NCBI GenBank assembly: GCA_964633115.1
Contig: CAZWEO010000016.1
Coordinates: 1-64,000, forward strand
DNA: 64,000 bases
Direction of reading: 5' to 3'
From: B30-G6 sp964633115
GTDB taxonomy: Bacteria > Desulfobacterota > Desulfobacteria > Desulfobacterales > B30-G6
Below are positions 35,146-44,558 of the stretch, in pieces. Within the stretch, counting starts at the first letter, position 1, and every line of letters begins with the position of its first letter. The notes beneath the pieces were generated by a model. The model saw nothing but the letters and a program-made list of their open reading frames with translations, did not search any database and was not told the origin of the DNA. Position numbers and translations under genes: made by a program.

Positions 35146-37598
35146 AAAAAACGATGGAAGAGCGCTCGAAAATTGTGATTGTTGGCGGTGGCATTGTTGG
35201 TTGCTGCACGGCATATCATTTGGCCAAAGGTGGTGAAACGGATGTCGTTCTTGTTGAAAAACATGATCTGACAAGTGGCAGTACCTGTCAAGCTGCCGGG
35301 ATGGTCACACAGTTTCACACAAACCTGACGATGATGCGCATGCGTCAGTACAGTGTTGAATTGTACCAGGGGTTTTATGCCGAGGACGGTGAAGTATCCG
35401 GCTGGAACCATACGGGTAGTATTCGCATGGCTTCAAGCCCCGATCAACTGATAAGCTTGAAACAAGCGGTGAGTAAGGCTCGTGGTATTGGTCTGGACAT
35501 CGAATTACTGACCCCGGAAGAAACTCAGACGCTCTATCCGGAAATAGGCCTGGATGAGGTAGCCGGCAGCATCCACCTGCCAATGGATGGCTGGGTTGAT
35601 CCGCATACAGTGACCACTTACATGGCTAAGAAGGCCAGGGAAATGGGGGTAACATTTTACACCAATACACTGGTTCAGGACATTGAATTGACAGATCTAG
35701 GTGCGATTCAAGCGGTTGTTACCAGCAAAGGCCGTATCGAATGTGAGATCATGGTTAACGCTGCTGGCATGTGGGCCGGGCGTGTCGCCGAGATGGCCGG
35801 TTCCTTTTTGCCGATTGTCCCAGTGCAGCACCAGCACATGACGACGATGGCGATGGATGACAGGAAGTTTAGTCCGAATACCCCGGTGTTGAGGGATCCG
35901 GACAACTTGACCTATATTCGTGAGGAAGTCGGTGGGGTACTCATCGGTGGATTTGAATTAAATCCGGAAACCTGGCACGAAGACGGGGTTCCGTGGGAGC
36001 ATAATGCTGAACCCATCAGCTCAAGATGGGATCTCTACACACCGATATTGGAAGGCGCAATGAAACGCGTTCCGATTCTGCAGCAAGCCGATGCACAGGA
36101 GCTGGTGAACCATCCTGACGGATTTACACCTGACGCGATTCCGTGTGTCGGTCCTTGTCCTGATGTCCCGGGATTGTGGGCAGCTGCAGGCATGAGTATT
36201 AATGGTTTCGCGACCGGTGGCGGTATGGGCAAGGAGCTGGCTGACTGGATTATAAATGGATTACCAAACCTGGATATGACCGCGTATGATGTACGACGCT
36301 TTGGTGATCACTACAAAAATATGGAATATGTTGCAGCCCGTTGTCGTGAGAATTATAAGTATTACTACTACTTGAAGTTCCCACTGGATGATTACACATG
36401 GGGGCGCCCATTACGGACCAGCCCTCTGTATGAACGTCTGAAAGATGATGGCGCGGTTTTCGGCGAGAAAAACGGTATGGAGCGTGTGAACTACTTCCGA
36501 ACCGATAAACAGTGGAAGATGGAAGCCGAAGCGCAACGGGAGGACTTCAAATGGGATCGCCCGAATTACTTTGATCAATCCGCTAAAGAACACAAAGCTT
36601 GTCGCGAACGGGTTGGACTGCTGGATATGAGCAGTTTCGGTAAAATTGATATCACCGGTTCCGGCGCCATGGCACTCCTGCAAAAAGTGGCTTCCAACGA
36701 TATTGACAGGCCCGTCGGCTCGCTCACCTATACCCAGTTCTGCGACAGCCGCGGTGGGATACAGAGCGATTTGACAATATCCCGTTTGGGTGAAGCCGAG
36801 TTTCGGTTGATTACCGGCACCAGCAGCACTTCGTTTGATCTAGGCTGGCTGGGATTCAATCGTATCGAGGGTGATTCGGTCGAGATAAAAAACGTTTCGG
36901 CTGATTACGCTTGTATTTGCCTGTGGGGGCCCAAGTCCCGTGTGACCTTAGCGAAAGTAACCGACGCCGATTTGTCCAATGAGGGATTTCCCTATATGAC
37001 CACTCAGACCATTTCAGTTAACGGGATTGCAGTTCAGGCCAACCGGGTCAGTTATGCTGGTGAGCTTGGCTGGGAAGTTTACCCGGCAGCGGGAAATTCG
37101 GTTGCCGTTTGGGATGCCTTGCTGGCTGCAGGTGAAGAATTCAATATTATGCCGGTCGGCTATCGGGCGATTGATTCCTTGCGGCTGGAGAAAGGCTTCC
37201 TGGCCTGGGGCGGGGACATTTCACCGGATGAAAATCCGCTGGAAGCCGGATTGGGTTTTGCCGTCCGGCTGGAGAAAGGTGATTTTATCGGTCGCGACGC
37301 CATTCAAAAATACAAAGAAGAAGGCATCAAGCAAGTCATCTGTTCGGTGTTGATCGAAAGAGACGCCTGTATTCTGTACGGTGGCGAAGCGGTTTATCAC
37401 AGTGGCGAAGCGGTTGCGCGTCTGAGAAGCGGGGGATATGGCCACACCATCGGGAAGAATATTGGTTTTGCCTACTTGCCAACGGAGTTGGCCAAACCAG
37501 GGACAAAAGTTGAAATTGACAGCTTCTGCGAGAAGATCCCGGCAGTGGTTGGTCCGTTGTGCAATTACGATTCAAAGGGCGAAAAAGTCCGAGCGTAA
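35142..37598 (+). CDS. Dimethylglycine/sarcosine dehydrogenase-like flavoprotein with GcvT domain
   Basis: An 818-residue fusion. The N-terminal half (about 8-390) is a DAO-type FAD oxidoreductase with the dinucleotide motif VIVGGGIVGCCTAYHLA; the C-terminal half (about 430-815) is a GcvT/aminomethyltransferase domain that transfers one-carbon units to tetrahydrofolate. Together they would oxidise an N-methyl group and capture it as methylene-tetrahydrofolate. In mammalian dimethylglycine dehydrogenase, FAD is bound covalently to His in GSTWHAAG; here the segment is GSTCQAAG (C49, Q50), so the flavin is probably not attached that way. Coupling to mttB (ATGA overlap) suggests stepwise demethylation of a tri- or dimethylated amine. 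Confidence 0.85.
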   Translation: MKKTMEERSKIVIVGGGIVGCCTAYHLAKGGETDVVLVEKHDLTSGSTCQAAGMVTQFHTNLTMMRMRQYSVELYQGFYAEDGEVSGWNHTGSIRMASSPDQLISLKQAVSKARGIGLDIELLTPEETQTLYPEIGLDEVAGSIHLPMDGWVDPHTVTTYMAKKAREMGVTFYTNTLVQDIELTDLGAIQAVVTSKGRIECEIMVNAAGMWAGRVAEMAGSFLPIVPVQHQHMTTMAMDDRKFSPNTPVLRDPDNLTYIREEVGGVLIGGFELNPETWHEDGVPWEHNAEPISSRWDLYTPILEGAMKRVPILQQADAQELVNHPDGFTPDAIPCVGPCPDVPGLWAAAGMSINGFATGGGMGKELADWIINGLPNLDMTAYDVRRFGDHYKNMEYVAARCRENYKYYYYLKFPLDDYTWGRPLRTSPLYERLKDDGAVFGEKNGMERVNYFRTDKQWKMEAEAQREDFKWDRPNYFDQSAKEHKACRERVGLLDMSSFGKIDITGSGAMALLQKVASNDIDRPVGSLTYTQFCDSRGGIQSDLTISRLGEAEFRLITGTSSTSFDLGWLGFNRIEGDSVEIKNVSADYACICLWGPKSRVTLAKVTDADLSNEGFPYMTTQTISVNGIAVQANRVSYAGELGWEVYPAAGNSVAVWDALLAAGEEFNIMPVGYRAIDSLRLEKGFLAWGGDISPDENPLEAGLGFAVRLEKGDFIGRDAIQKYKEEGIKQVICSVLIERDACILYGGEAVYHSGEAVARLRSGGYGHTIGKNIGFAYLPTELAKPGTKVEIDSFCEKIPAVVGPLCNYDSKGEKVRA

Positions 37599-37625
37599 CC
37601 CGGAGAAGTAATTTTAAGATGGTTT

Positions 37626-38276
37626 CTAAACCATGGATTTGAGTGTAGCCAGTTCAAGTTGATCCCCCGCATCCTCAGCGCGGTCGGACACTTCGGCAAT
37701 TTTATCCAGGCACAACTTGAGGTGCAGCTGGTGTGCAAAATCCAGGTCGGATGTAAAAATGACTTTAGTGAGATCCCATTCGTGTTTATCAACCGCCGAT
37801 TCCTGCATGCCGATTTCCTTCGTGTGCGCCCGCACCGTATCGATCTTACACTCACCCTTAAAATAGCATAAAACCGCCAGTTTTAAATTATCGGCAATTC
37901 CCAAAGATTCGATGACAACTTCCAGGAAGGCCGGTTTCATTTGCGCGGGTATCTGCGGGCGCTGGTTCAGAAAAAAATCACAGCAGGCTTCACAGGCATT
38001 GGCCACCTTGTCAATGCTTTCAATGAGTTTATAGATGTCTTCGCGATGCAAGGGCAGATAGGCACCGGAGTACAATTTATCGCGTAATTTGTAGCGGACG
38101 ATATCGGCATCCGATTCTTTTTGGCGAACCTCACGCGCCAGCATTTTGGCGCCGCTGATATCGTCGTTTAAATATGTCTCGATGGTCTGAATACCGGTCT
38201 TAAGCGAATCAACTGCTAAATCAAGATGCTTTAAGATCAGTTCTATGACCTCTTTTTCTTTTTTAAACAGTATCAT
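37626..38276 (-). CDS. DUF47/PhoU-like accessory protein of Pit transporter
   Basis: A 216-residue helical protein of the DUF47 (PhoU-like) family that usually accompanies Pit phosphate transporters and is thought to modulate them. Helical bundle with the acidic motif REVRQKESDADIVRYKLRDKLY (about 45-70) and DIYKLIESIDKVANACE. The ATG at 38276 with AGAGGATT upstream is preferred over the longer frame from 38312. Downstream of the pit gene on the same strand. Confidence 0.85.
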   Translation of the reverse strand: MILFKKEKEVIELILKHLDLAVDSLKTGIQTIETYLNDDISGAKMLAREVRQKESDADIVRYKLRDKLYSGAYLPLHREDIYKLIESIDKVANACEACCDFFLNQRPQIPAQMKPAFLEVVIESLGIADNLKLAVLCYFKGECKIDTVRAHTKEIGMQESAVDKHEWDLTKVIFTSDLDFAHQLHLKLCLDKIAEVSDRAEDAGDQLELATLKSMV

Positions 38277-38421
38277 ACAATCCTCTTGGTTTATAAATAT
38301 TGCCCCGCGCAAAATTAAGCTGCCTCTTTATAGCACAGCATTTGGTTCATGCCCACAAAAGATATGGGTATGGGTTCGAATCACCACCTCTGTGTTTGGC
38401 GTTCGCTATTAGCGGCCATCA

Positions 38422-39396
38422 TTAAAAAAGGAACCCAATAACGCGATACAATCCATAGGACGTCAAGGCCGCCAGGGTCGGTGTCAATACCCAACCGATC
38501 AAGATCGTCAGGATGGTCTTTTTACTGATTGCCTTGGCACCTTTTACCAAACCGACCCCCACTACCGCCCCCACAATGGCTGAAGATGTTGATACCGGAA
38601 TCCCGAACATGGAGAATAAATGCATGCCAAAAGCGGATGCAATTTGGGCCACAAAAGCACTGGATATATCCAAGGGCGTGATTCCCTTGCCAACCGTATG
38701 GGCTACTTTTTTGCCGTAGGTCAATGCACCCACGGCGATACTCAAGCCCCCGATAAGAAGCAGAACCCGGGGTGGAAAAATGTTTAAGTTGGCAACCGGT
38801 CCCACGGCATTGCCGGCATTGTTGGCACCCATGGAATAGGCCACGTAACAGGCAGATAGGATCGCCAGCCACCCAATAGCGTGCTGAACCAATAATGATT
38901 TTGATTTAAAACGACCCAATATTAACCGCATCAGAACCATCAACCCAAATGCCAGTGCCATCACCAAAAGCGGGCAAATGATCCAGCTCTCCACAATCAG
39001 GATTAGCTTGGAATAATCCACCTCCGCTCCCATGGCCAAACCGATACCCAACACACCGCCTACTATTGCTTGGGACGTTGAGGTCGGAATCCGAAAAAAG
39101 GTTGCCAGGGTGACAAAGAAACCTGAACAAAGCAAGGCCACACAAACAGCCTGATAATTCATATCGGCTTTAACGATGCCTTTACCGATGGTATGCATAA
39201 CATGGTGCCCCTGGAGCATGGCCCCTAGAATGGCAAATGCAGCCACTAAAAAAACGGCTCTTCTGAAACTCAACAGGCCGCAGCCCACTGTCGTACCAAT
39301 ACAATTGGCGGTATCATTGGCACCGATATTCCAGCCTACATAGGCACTGGCGCTAAGCAATATGATGAAAATGAATTCGATAGCAGCCCACCTCAA
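38422..39396 (-). CDS. pit: Inorganic phosphate transporter of the Pit family
   Basis: A 324-residue membrane permease with about nine transmembrane helices. Both inverted-repeat signatures are present: YVGWNIGANDTANCIGTTVGCGL at the start (GANDxAN) and AYSMGANNAGNAVGPVANL in the second half. PVSTSSAIVGAVVGVG and PTSTSQAIVGGVLG are also family blocks. It moves phosphate (or sulfate in some relatives) with a cation. The start is a TTG at 39396; no better one is visible. Between glpD-like and DUF47 genes in a probable three-gene operon. In the setting of phosphonate genes it could balance phosphate released inside the cell. Confidence 0.88.
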   Translation of the reverse strand: MRWAAIEFIFIILLSASAYVGWNIGANDTANCIGTTVGCGLLSFRRAVFLVAAFAILGAMLQGHHVMHTIGKGIVKADMNYQAVCVALLCSGFFVTLATFFRIPTSTSQAIVGGVLGIGLAMGAEVDYSKLILIVESWIICPLLVMALAFGLMVLMRLILGRFKSKSLLVQHAIGWLAILSACYVAYSMGANNAGNAVGPVANLNIFPPRVLLLIGGLSIAVGALTYGKKVAHTVGKGITPLDISSAFVAQIASAFGMHLFSMFGIPVSTSSAIVGAVVGVGLVKGAKAISKKTILTILIGWVLTPTLAALTSYGLYRVIGFLF

Positions 39397-39434
39397 TAGC
39401 TACATTTCAGTCTGATCGAAACAGTTTATAAGTT

Positions 39435-40979
39435 TTAGTGGTGGTGAGGAAAAATCTCTTCAATATAGCCAGTATAGTTGTCCAGCTGTTCCTGAAGCTT
39501 TGCCTTATCCCAATCCAATATTTCAGCTACAATTTTTGCTACAGGTTCCAATTTACCCCGGCCCTGGTCGAGATTCCACCCCATATCAGTACGCCTTAAA
39601 AAAAGATCTGCCAGGTTGCTGACCTGCTCTTCTTTAACAATTTTTTCTAAAGCCTCAGCGCCTAAAGAACTTATGAAATCACCGTCCCTCAATTCTTGTA
39701 TCTGTTCTGTGACAGCACTGGGGGAATAAGATAGCTCCTGAGCTGAGTATGAGGGACAAATACGTTTGGCTACAGCCTCCGTCAATTCTGAGCCAATAAT
39801 GCGATAGGTCATGATCGGCCCCCCTGTCAGCATCATCATGTTGGGAAAGCCCTCGTCGCTGAGGTCATGAATGCGAATCTCTCTTGTTCCCTTGGGATCT
39901 TCTGGGTCACATGATACCGGCTGAATGCCGGCATAGGTATAATGCACATCCCTGCTGGTAAGTTTCAGTTTCGGAAAAACACGATTTATTTCCGAAAGCA
40001 TCCAGGCCTCCTCTTTTTGCGAACATACGATGGTATCAAGATCCTGATCATACGGCGTACGTGTGGGGCCGATGTAGTGCATACGCTTCCAGGGTAGACA
40101 ATAGAGGGTTTCATTTTCACTGTTAATCGCCATCATACCCCACCCGGCCAATTCTTCCGGCAGGTTGACAAGAATATGTATTCCTTTGAGTCCCACCATG
40201 CGCCGCTTGGAAACACCGGTCAGACGCCGGGTCAACTGGTCACCCCATGGACCGCAGGTATTAAGGACAACCTTACATTTAACGGTAACGCGCTCACTCG
40301 GATCGTGACGATCCTGCAAGTCTAATTCCCAATAATCACCTGCCCTTTTAGCACCCATGCACTCTGTATAATTCCGTATGACTGCCCCGAGACGATGAGA
40401 ATCTCTTAGGGTGTCCATAACAACACGTTCGGCTGAAAGAAATTGATAATCCCTAAAAACTGCAAAACCTTTGAGTTTTTTGGGATCGCGCACCCACTTC
40501 GTGAATGGCACATCATCCATGTTCTTGCGGGTATAACGCTTATAGTCCAGCGGCAAATCCCCGGGTCCAAGTTTTTCAAGGAGTCGAAACGCTACATCCA
40601 ATTGCCAAGACGTATAGGGACCATCCGTATAAATGGGGAAACAAAAACGGAATGGGCGCACCAAGGGCTTCATTGTCTTAGCAATCTGACTGCGAGAGTA
40701 CATTGATTTTTTTGCATTCCTGCAAGCCACCCAAAACCGCCTTGGATTCCAAACAAAATCCCAGGCTGATTTTCCGGGCGCAAGATGGCGCAACCCGCAG
40801 TGCAAAATACGGCTCGAACGATTGGTGGCACCAGAGGAAAAATCGTCTTTGTCGACAATCAGTACGCGATAACCACAGGAAGCAAGTCGCTGAGCCGCCC
40901 CCGAACCGTTAATCCCGCCTCCGATCACAACCACATCGAATAGATCTTTTTGAAGATAATTCAAAGACGTACGTTTCAT
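39435..40979 (-). CDS. glpD: FAD-dependent glycerol-3-phosphate dehydrogenase-like protein
   Basis: A 514-residue peripheral membrane flavoenzyme that should oxidise sn-glycerol-3-phosphate to dihydroxyacetone phosphate and reduce quinone. The FAD site VVVIGGGINGSGAAQRLA is at residues 16-33, followed by GATNRSSRILHCGLRHLA (family SSRLIHGGLRYL-like block with some changes) and the C-terminal GlpD domain around TGGPIMTYR. Changes in the block (HCGLRHL) suggest a divergent member; the substrate could be another phosphate- or phosphonate-bearing alcohol. First gene of the group with pit and DUF47, 38 bases before pit. Confidence 0.75.
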   Translation of the reverse strand: MKRTSLNYLQKDLFDVVVIGGGINGSGAAQRLASCGYRVLIVDKDDFSSGATNRSSRILHCGLRHLAPGKSAWDFVWNPRRFWVACRNAKKSMYSRSQIAKTMKPLVRPFRFCFPIYTDGPYTSWQLDVAFRLLEKLGPGDLPLDYKRYTRKNMDDVPFTKWVRDPKKLKGFAVFRDYQFLSAERVVMDTLRDSHRLGAVIRNYTECMGAKRAGDYWELDLQDRHDPSERVTVKCKVVLNTCGPWGDQLTRRLTGVSKRRMVGLKGIHILVNLPEELAGWGMMAINSENETLYCLPWKRMHYIGPTRTPYDQDLDTIVCSQKEEAWMLSEINRVFPKLKLTSRDVHYTYAGIQPVSCDPEDPKGTREIRIHDLSDEGFPNMMMLTGGPIMTYRIIGSELTEAVAKRICPSYSAQELSYSPSAVTEQIQELRDGDFISSLGAEALEKIVKEEQVSNLADLFLRRTDMGWNLDQGRGKLEPVAKIVAEILDWDKAKLQEQLDNYTGYIEEIFPHHH

Positions 40980-41644
40980 AATTTTCTTCTATTTTTAACA
41001 CTACACGGTACATTTGCCTGGAAGCATGGCGACACATGTAACAACAAGACAAGGGAATAAGTCAAAATAATAAAATACATATTTTGCATAACCATAAGGA
41101 ATATTTTAGTTTAGCTTTTTAGGGGTTTAGGCTGAAGACGATTACAACCTATCTCAAAATAAAAATTTGGCCTCTGGCGTGGGACTGGATAAAGAAATAG
41201 CGGAGGATTTACGCTGTATATGAGCATTTTGAGTCGCTTTGCTATGCCGCCAAAAGGCATTAAATTATTTTGAGATAGCTTGTAGTTACTTCCACCAATA
41301 GTGTTGGGTTGGAATACCTTTTACAATAAGGCCCGAATAATGAATGTCGAACAGGAAATGGCGAATGATGAAGTCTGCTGACTGCTATAAGCCACACTTC
41401 GATGTTCAAAATTCTGCTGTCAATATTCGATATTTCAATTTATCGTTCTGGGAATTAGGCTGAAAACTTTTCTGCGCTTTCCAACTCTGGGATGCTGGAT
41501 GTTGGATTCTGGATGCTTGATGCTGGTATGCGGGCATCTGCTATAAGCCATGAGCTATAAGCAGCTTATGGCTTATACCTTGCCGCTTACAGCTGATATT
41601 AACAGCTGACAAGTCCCTCCAACATTTGGTAATTCGACCAGCTG
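40980..41644. repeat. Intergenic region with repeats between glpD and pbfA-like gene
   Basis: No gene is supported in 665 bases. It contains a MITE-like element (41144-41283, listed separately), family B motifs (CTTCGATGTTCAAAATTC at 41397-41415; GATGCTGGATGTTGGATTC at 41491-41510) and an inverted repeat ATAAGCCAT ... ATGGCTTAT (about 41539-41577) with further copies of a GCTATAAGC motif. Confidence 0.6.
41144..41283. mobile_element. MITE-like element with 19-bp terminal inverted repeats
   Basis: ACAACCTATCTCAAAATAA (41144-41162) and TTATTTTGAGATAGCTTGT (41265-41283) are inverted copies differing at one position. They enclose 102 bases without coding capacity. Size, matched ends and intergenic position suggest a miniature, non-autonomous transposable element. 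A target-site duplication is not obvious (flanks GATT and AGTT). Confidence 0.55.
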
Positions 41645-43018
41645 TTAATATTTCTTGCCCTGCTCCACTTCCCCAATCACCGCATCGATAATATCGATGG
41701 CCTGATCCATTTCCTGCTGGCTAATCACCAGCGCAGGTCGCAGGGTAAGCACATTGCCCTCAATGGTTTTGGCTGAAAGTCCCTTTTCCAAACATTTGAA
41801 CATGATGATCTCGGCTTCATCCACGGCCCGTTCTTTCGTTTTTCTGTCCCGCACTAGATCTATGCCCATATGCAGCCCCAAGCCGGCCACATGGCCGATC
41901 ATAGGGTGCTTTTCTTTTAGGCGATTGAGACGTTCAAAGGCGTACCTACCTAATTCCGCTGACTTTTCATGCAGGTTGTTATCAAGGATATAGCCAATTT
42001 CAGCTAAGGCTGCGGCACAGCAAAGGGCATTTTTCTCGTGGGTATAGTGACCTACGGAACGGTGTTGACACACATTGTATTTCTCATGGGTCACAATACC
42101 GGCAAAGGGCAATAGACCGCCGCCCAGTGATTTACCCAGAACCAGTATATCCGGCGTCACAAAATGCTCACAGGCAAACAGTTTGCCGGTTCGTCCGAAA
42201 CCTTCGATGATCTCATCAAAAATCAACAGAACCCCGTATGATTCACACAATGATTTGGCACCCTGCCAGAATCCTTGCGAGGGTACGACAGGTGTAGCCG
42301 AAATGGGTTCCCCGATCACCGCCGCCATCTCAGGCTCACGCCTTAGCACCAGTTCCATCTGGCGCAGACATTCGGCATCCACATCGTCTTCGGATTCAAA
42401 TCCCCAAGGATTGCGATAATAATTGGGAAACTCCACGTGAAACGCACCCGGAACCAGCGGTCCAAAGCCAGCACTAAAATGTTCCTCGCCACCGATGCTG
42501 GCTGCTCCCAGGCCGGCGCCATGAAAGGAGTCCCAGAAGGAAATCGTTTTAAAGCGTCCGGTGACCTGCCGCGCCAACATTAAAGCCATTTCAATCGCCT
42601 CGGATCCCCCCGGACAAAACAACGATCGACAGAGCCCATCCGGTGTAACCTCTGCCAGCTTTTTTGATAGTTGAACCGCCGGAATATTGGTATAACGACG
42701 CGGACAAAAGGTCATCTCGTCGGCCAGTTGTTTTTGGACGGCAGCGATCACTGCCGGATTGTTGAAACCGGCATTGTGCACACCATTACCGTGCATATCA
42801 ATATATTTTCGACCGGCCAGATCTTCGATGCAAGCCCCTTTTGCCCGGCGAAGTACGTTCAAAACCGGTGTGGACAGGCTTTGATGTAAAAAGTATTTGT
42901 TGTCCTCCGTCAGCCAACTCTTGGTCTCTTCGGTTACATTGCGTTTCCAGTATCTACCTCGATTCGACGTGGTATTGACATCACCCTGCTCGCGTTCGAT
43001 GCGTTTATCTTTTTTCAA
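41645..43018 (-). CDS. PbfA-like class-III PLP enzyme, divergent paralogue
   Basis: A 457-residue PLP-dependent enzyme of the class-III aminotransferase fold. It resembles PbfA, an ammonia-lyase for (R)-1-hydroxy-2-aminoethylphosphonate, and the neighbour at 43183: both share GDVN/GDIN near the start, LHQSLSTPVLNVL, CPRRYTN, CPGGSEAIEMAL and SFHGAGLGAASIGGE. PLP residues are D268 (IFDEI) and K296 (LGKSLGGG). It lacks the cysteine-rich insertion of the paralogue and has a negatively charged loop (ESEDDVDAE) there instead, so its substrate may differ. It could be a true aminotransferase or lyase for a related aminophosphonate. Divergently transcribed from the paralogue across 164 bases. Confidence 0.7.
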   Translation of the reverse strand: MKKDKRIEREQGDVNTTSNRGRYWKRNVTEETKSWLTEDNKYFLHQSLSTPVLNVLRRAKGACIEDLAGRKYIDMHGNGVHNAGFNNPAVIAAVQKQLADEMTFCPRRYTNIPAVQLSKKLAEVTPDGLCRSLFCPGGSEAIEMALMLARQVTGRFKTISFWDSFHGAGLGAASIGGEEHFSAGFGPLVPGAFHVEFPNYYRNPWGFESEDDVDAECLRQMELVLRREPEMAAVIGEPISATPVVPSQGFWQGAKSLCESYGVLLIFDEIIEGFGRTGKLFACEHFVTPDILVLGKSLGGGLLPFAGIVTHEKYNVCQHRSVGHYTHEKNALCCAAALAEIGYILDNNLHEKSAELGRYAFERLNRLKEKHPMIGHVAGLGLHMGIDLVRDRKTKERAVDEAEIIMFKCLEKGLSAKTIEGNVLTLRPALVISQQEMDQAIDIIDAVIGEVEQGKKY

Positions 43019-43182
43019 ACCTTCGCTCCTTTCTTGTATCAGGCGTGTGAACGAATCTGTAACTATTTAAAAGTAAAATGACCGCAAGCTATTTTATCCA
43101 TAACTAATATTCGTTTGACTGCCAAGACTACTTACCGATAAAAAGAAAAAACCAACCTTAACTCTCAAAAGGAAATCAGCTT

Positions 43183-44541
43183 ATGTCCGCAATCCCTCAA
43201 ACCGAAGGCGATATCAACCTGTCTCAACAGCGCCAAGCCTGGCTAAAAGAACAGATAGATGCCGAGAGCAAATCGCTTCTGGATGAAGACCAACGCTATT
43301 TTCTCAAGCAATCTTTGTCCACTCCCTGTTTGAATGTCATGCACTCATGCCAGGGGATCTATATCGAAGACCGGCAAGGTCGCCGTTATATGGACTTTCA
43401 TGGCAACAATGTCCACCAGGTTGGCTTCGCCAATCCAGATGTAATTGCCGCCATCAAGAATCAGCTGGATACGCTTTCTTTTTGCACGCGGCGTTATACC
43501 AACCAGGTTGCAGTTGATCTGGCCAAAAAACTGGCTCAGATTGCGCCCGGCAATCTGAACAAATCATTGTTCTGCCCGGGTGGGGCCGAAGCCATGGGGA
43601 TGGCTCTCAAACTGGCCCGGCTGGCAACCGGGCGGCATAAAACCATCTCCATGTGGGACTCGTTTCATGGTGCGGCTCTGGATACGATCTCCATCGGCGG
43701 TGAAGCTATATTCCGCCAGGGTATGGGGCCGTTGCTTCCTGGAACCGAACATGCCCCGCCCCCGGACGATTATCGCTGCATTTTTGGCTGTGCCGAACGC
43801 GGAGGCTGTGATTTAACCTGTGCCAAGTATGTCGAGTACATTCTGGAAAAAGAGGGCGACATCGCTGCCGTAATTTCAGAACCCATTCGTAGCACGCCTT
43901 ATATCCCCAAGCCGGAATACTGGCAACGAATCCGCCAGGCCTGTGATCGGCATGGTGCCCTATTGATCTTCGATGAGATACCCCACAGCCTTGGTCGTAC
44001 CGGAAAAATGTTCACTTTCGAGCACTTCGGTATCACCCCCGACATTGTCGTGATTGGCAAGGGTCTGGGCGGCGGCATCCTGCCATTGGCTGCCATGATT
44101 GCTGATGAAAAACTCGATATTGCCTCTGAAAGGGCATTGGGTCACTATACCCACGAAAAAAGTCCCGTGGCCTGTGCAGCCGGATTGGCGACCATTAACT
44201 ACATCGAAGAACATAATCTGCTAGATCACACCCGTGAACTCGGTCTTTACGCCCTTACACGCCTTCAAAAAATGCAAACACGACACCCGCTGATTGGCGA
44301 TGTACGCGGTATTGGCTTATTCCTGGGAATCGAATTGGTTAAAGACCGACAAACTCGCGAACGCGCTTGTGATGAAGCCGAAGCCCTCATGTATGCGGCC
44401 TTATCATTAGGTCTCAGTTTCAAACTTACCATGGGAAATATTCTAACCCTTACCCCGGCCCTGACCATAACCCGGGACGAAATGGACCGCGCCTTGGACA
44501 TCATCGAAGCATGTCTTGATGACCTGGAAAGCAAGGCCTGA
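43183..44541 (+). CDS. pbfA: (R)-1-hydroxy-2-aminoethylphosphonate ammonia-lyase-like (PbfA)
   Basis: A 452-residue PLP enzyme. It matches what I know of PbfA: start with GDINLSQQRQAW, LSTPCLNVM, DFHGNNVHQVGFANP, CTRRYTN, ATGRHKTISMWDSFHGAALD and GPLLPGTEHAPPP. PbfA converts the hydroxylated aminophosphonate to phosphonoacetaldehyde and ammonia, feeding the phosphonoacetaldehyde pool. PLP contacts are D264 (IFDEI) and the Schiff-base K293 (IGKGLGGG). Four cysteines (C199, C203, C209, C213) lie in a small insertion that could hold a metal. GAAATCAGC precedes the ATG as a weak site. EamA permease follows 17 bases downstream, so it is likely co-transcribed. Confidence 0.78.
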   Translation: MSAIPQTEGDINLSQQRQAWLKEQIDAESKSLLDEDQRYFLKQSLSTPCLNVMHSCQGIYIEDRQGRRYMDFHGNNVHQVGFANPDVIAAIKNQLDTLSFCTRRYTNQVAVDLAKKLAQIAPGNLNKSLFCPGGAEAMGMALKLARLATGRHKTISMWDSFHGAALDTISIGGEAIFRQGMGPLLPGTEHAPPPDDYRCIFGCAERGGCDLTCAKYVEYILEKEGDIAAVISEPIRSTPYIPKPEYWQRIRQACDRHGALLIFDEIPHSLGRTGKMFTFEHFGITPDIVVIGKGLGGGILPLAAMIADEKLDIASERALGHYTHEKSPVACAAGLATINYIEEHNLLDHTRELGLYALTRLQKMQTRHPLIGDVRGIGLFLGIELVKDRQTRERACDEAEALMYAALSLGLSFKLTMGNILTLTPALTITRDEMDRALDIIEACLDDLESKA

Positions 44542-44558
44542 GTCATGATTGATTTTAA

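Noticed and set aside
38340..38400. Possible tRNA because of GGGTTCGAATC
   Set aside because: The T-loop-like TTCGAAT has no pairing 5-bp T stem on either strand and no acceptor or anticodon arm could be drawn.
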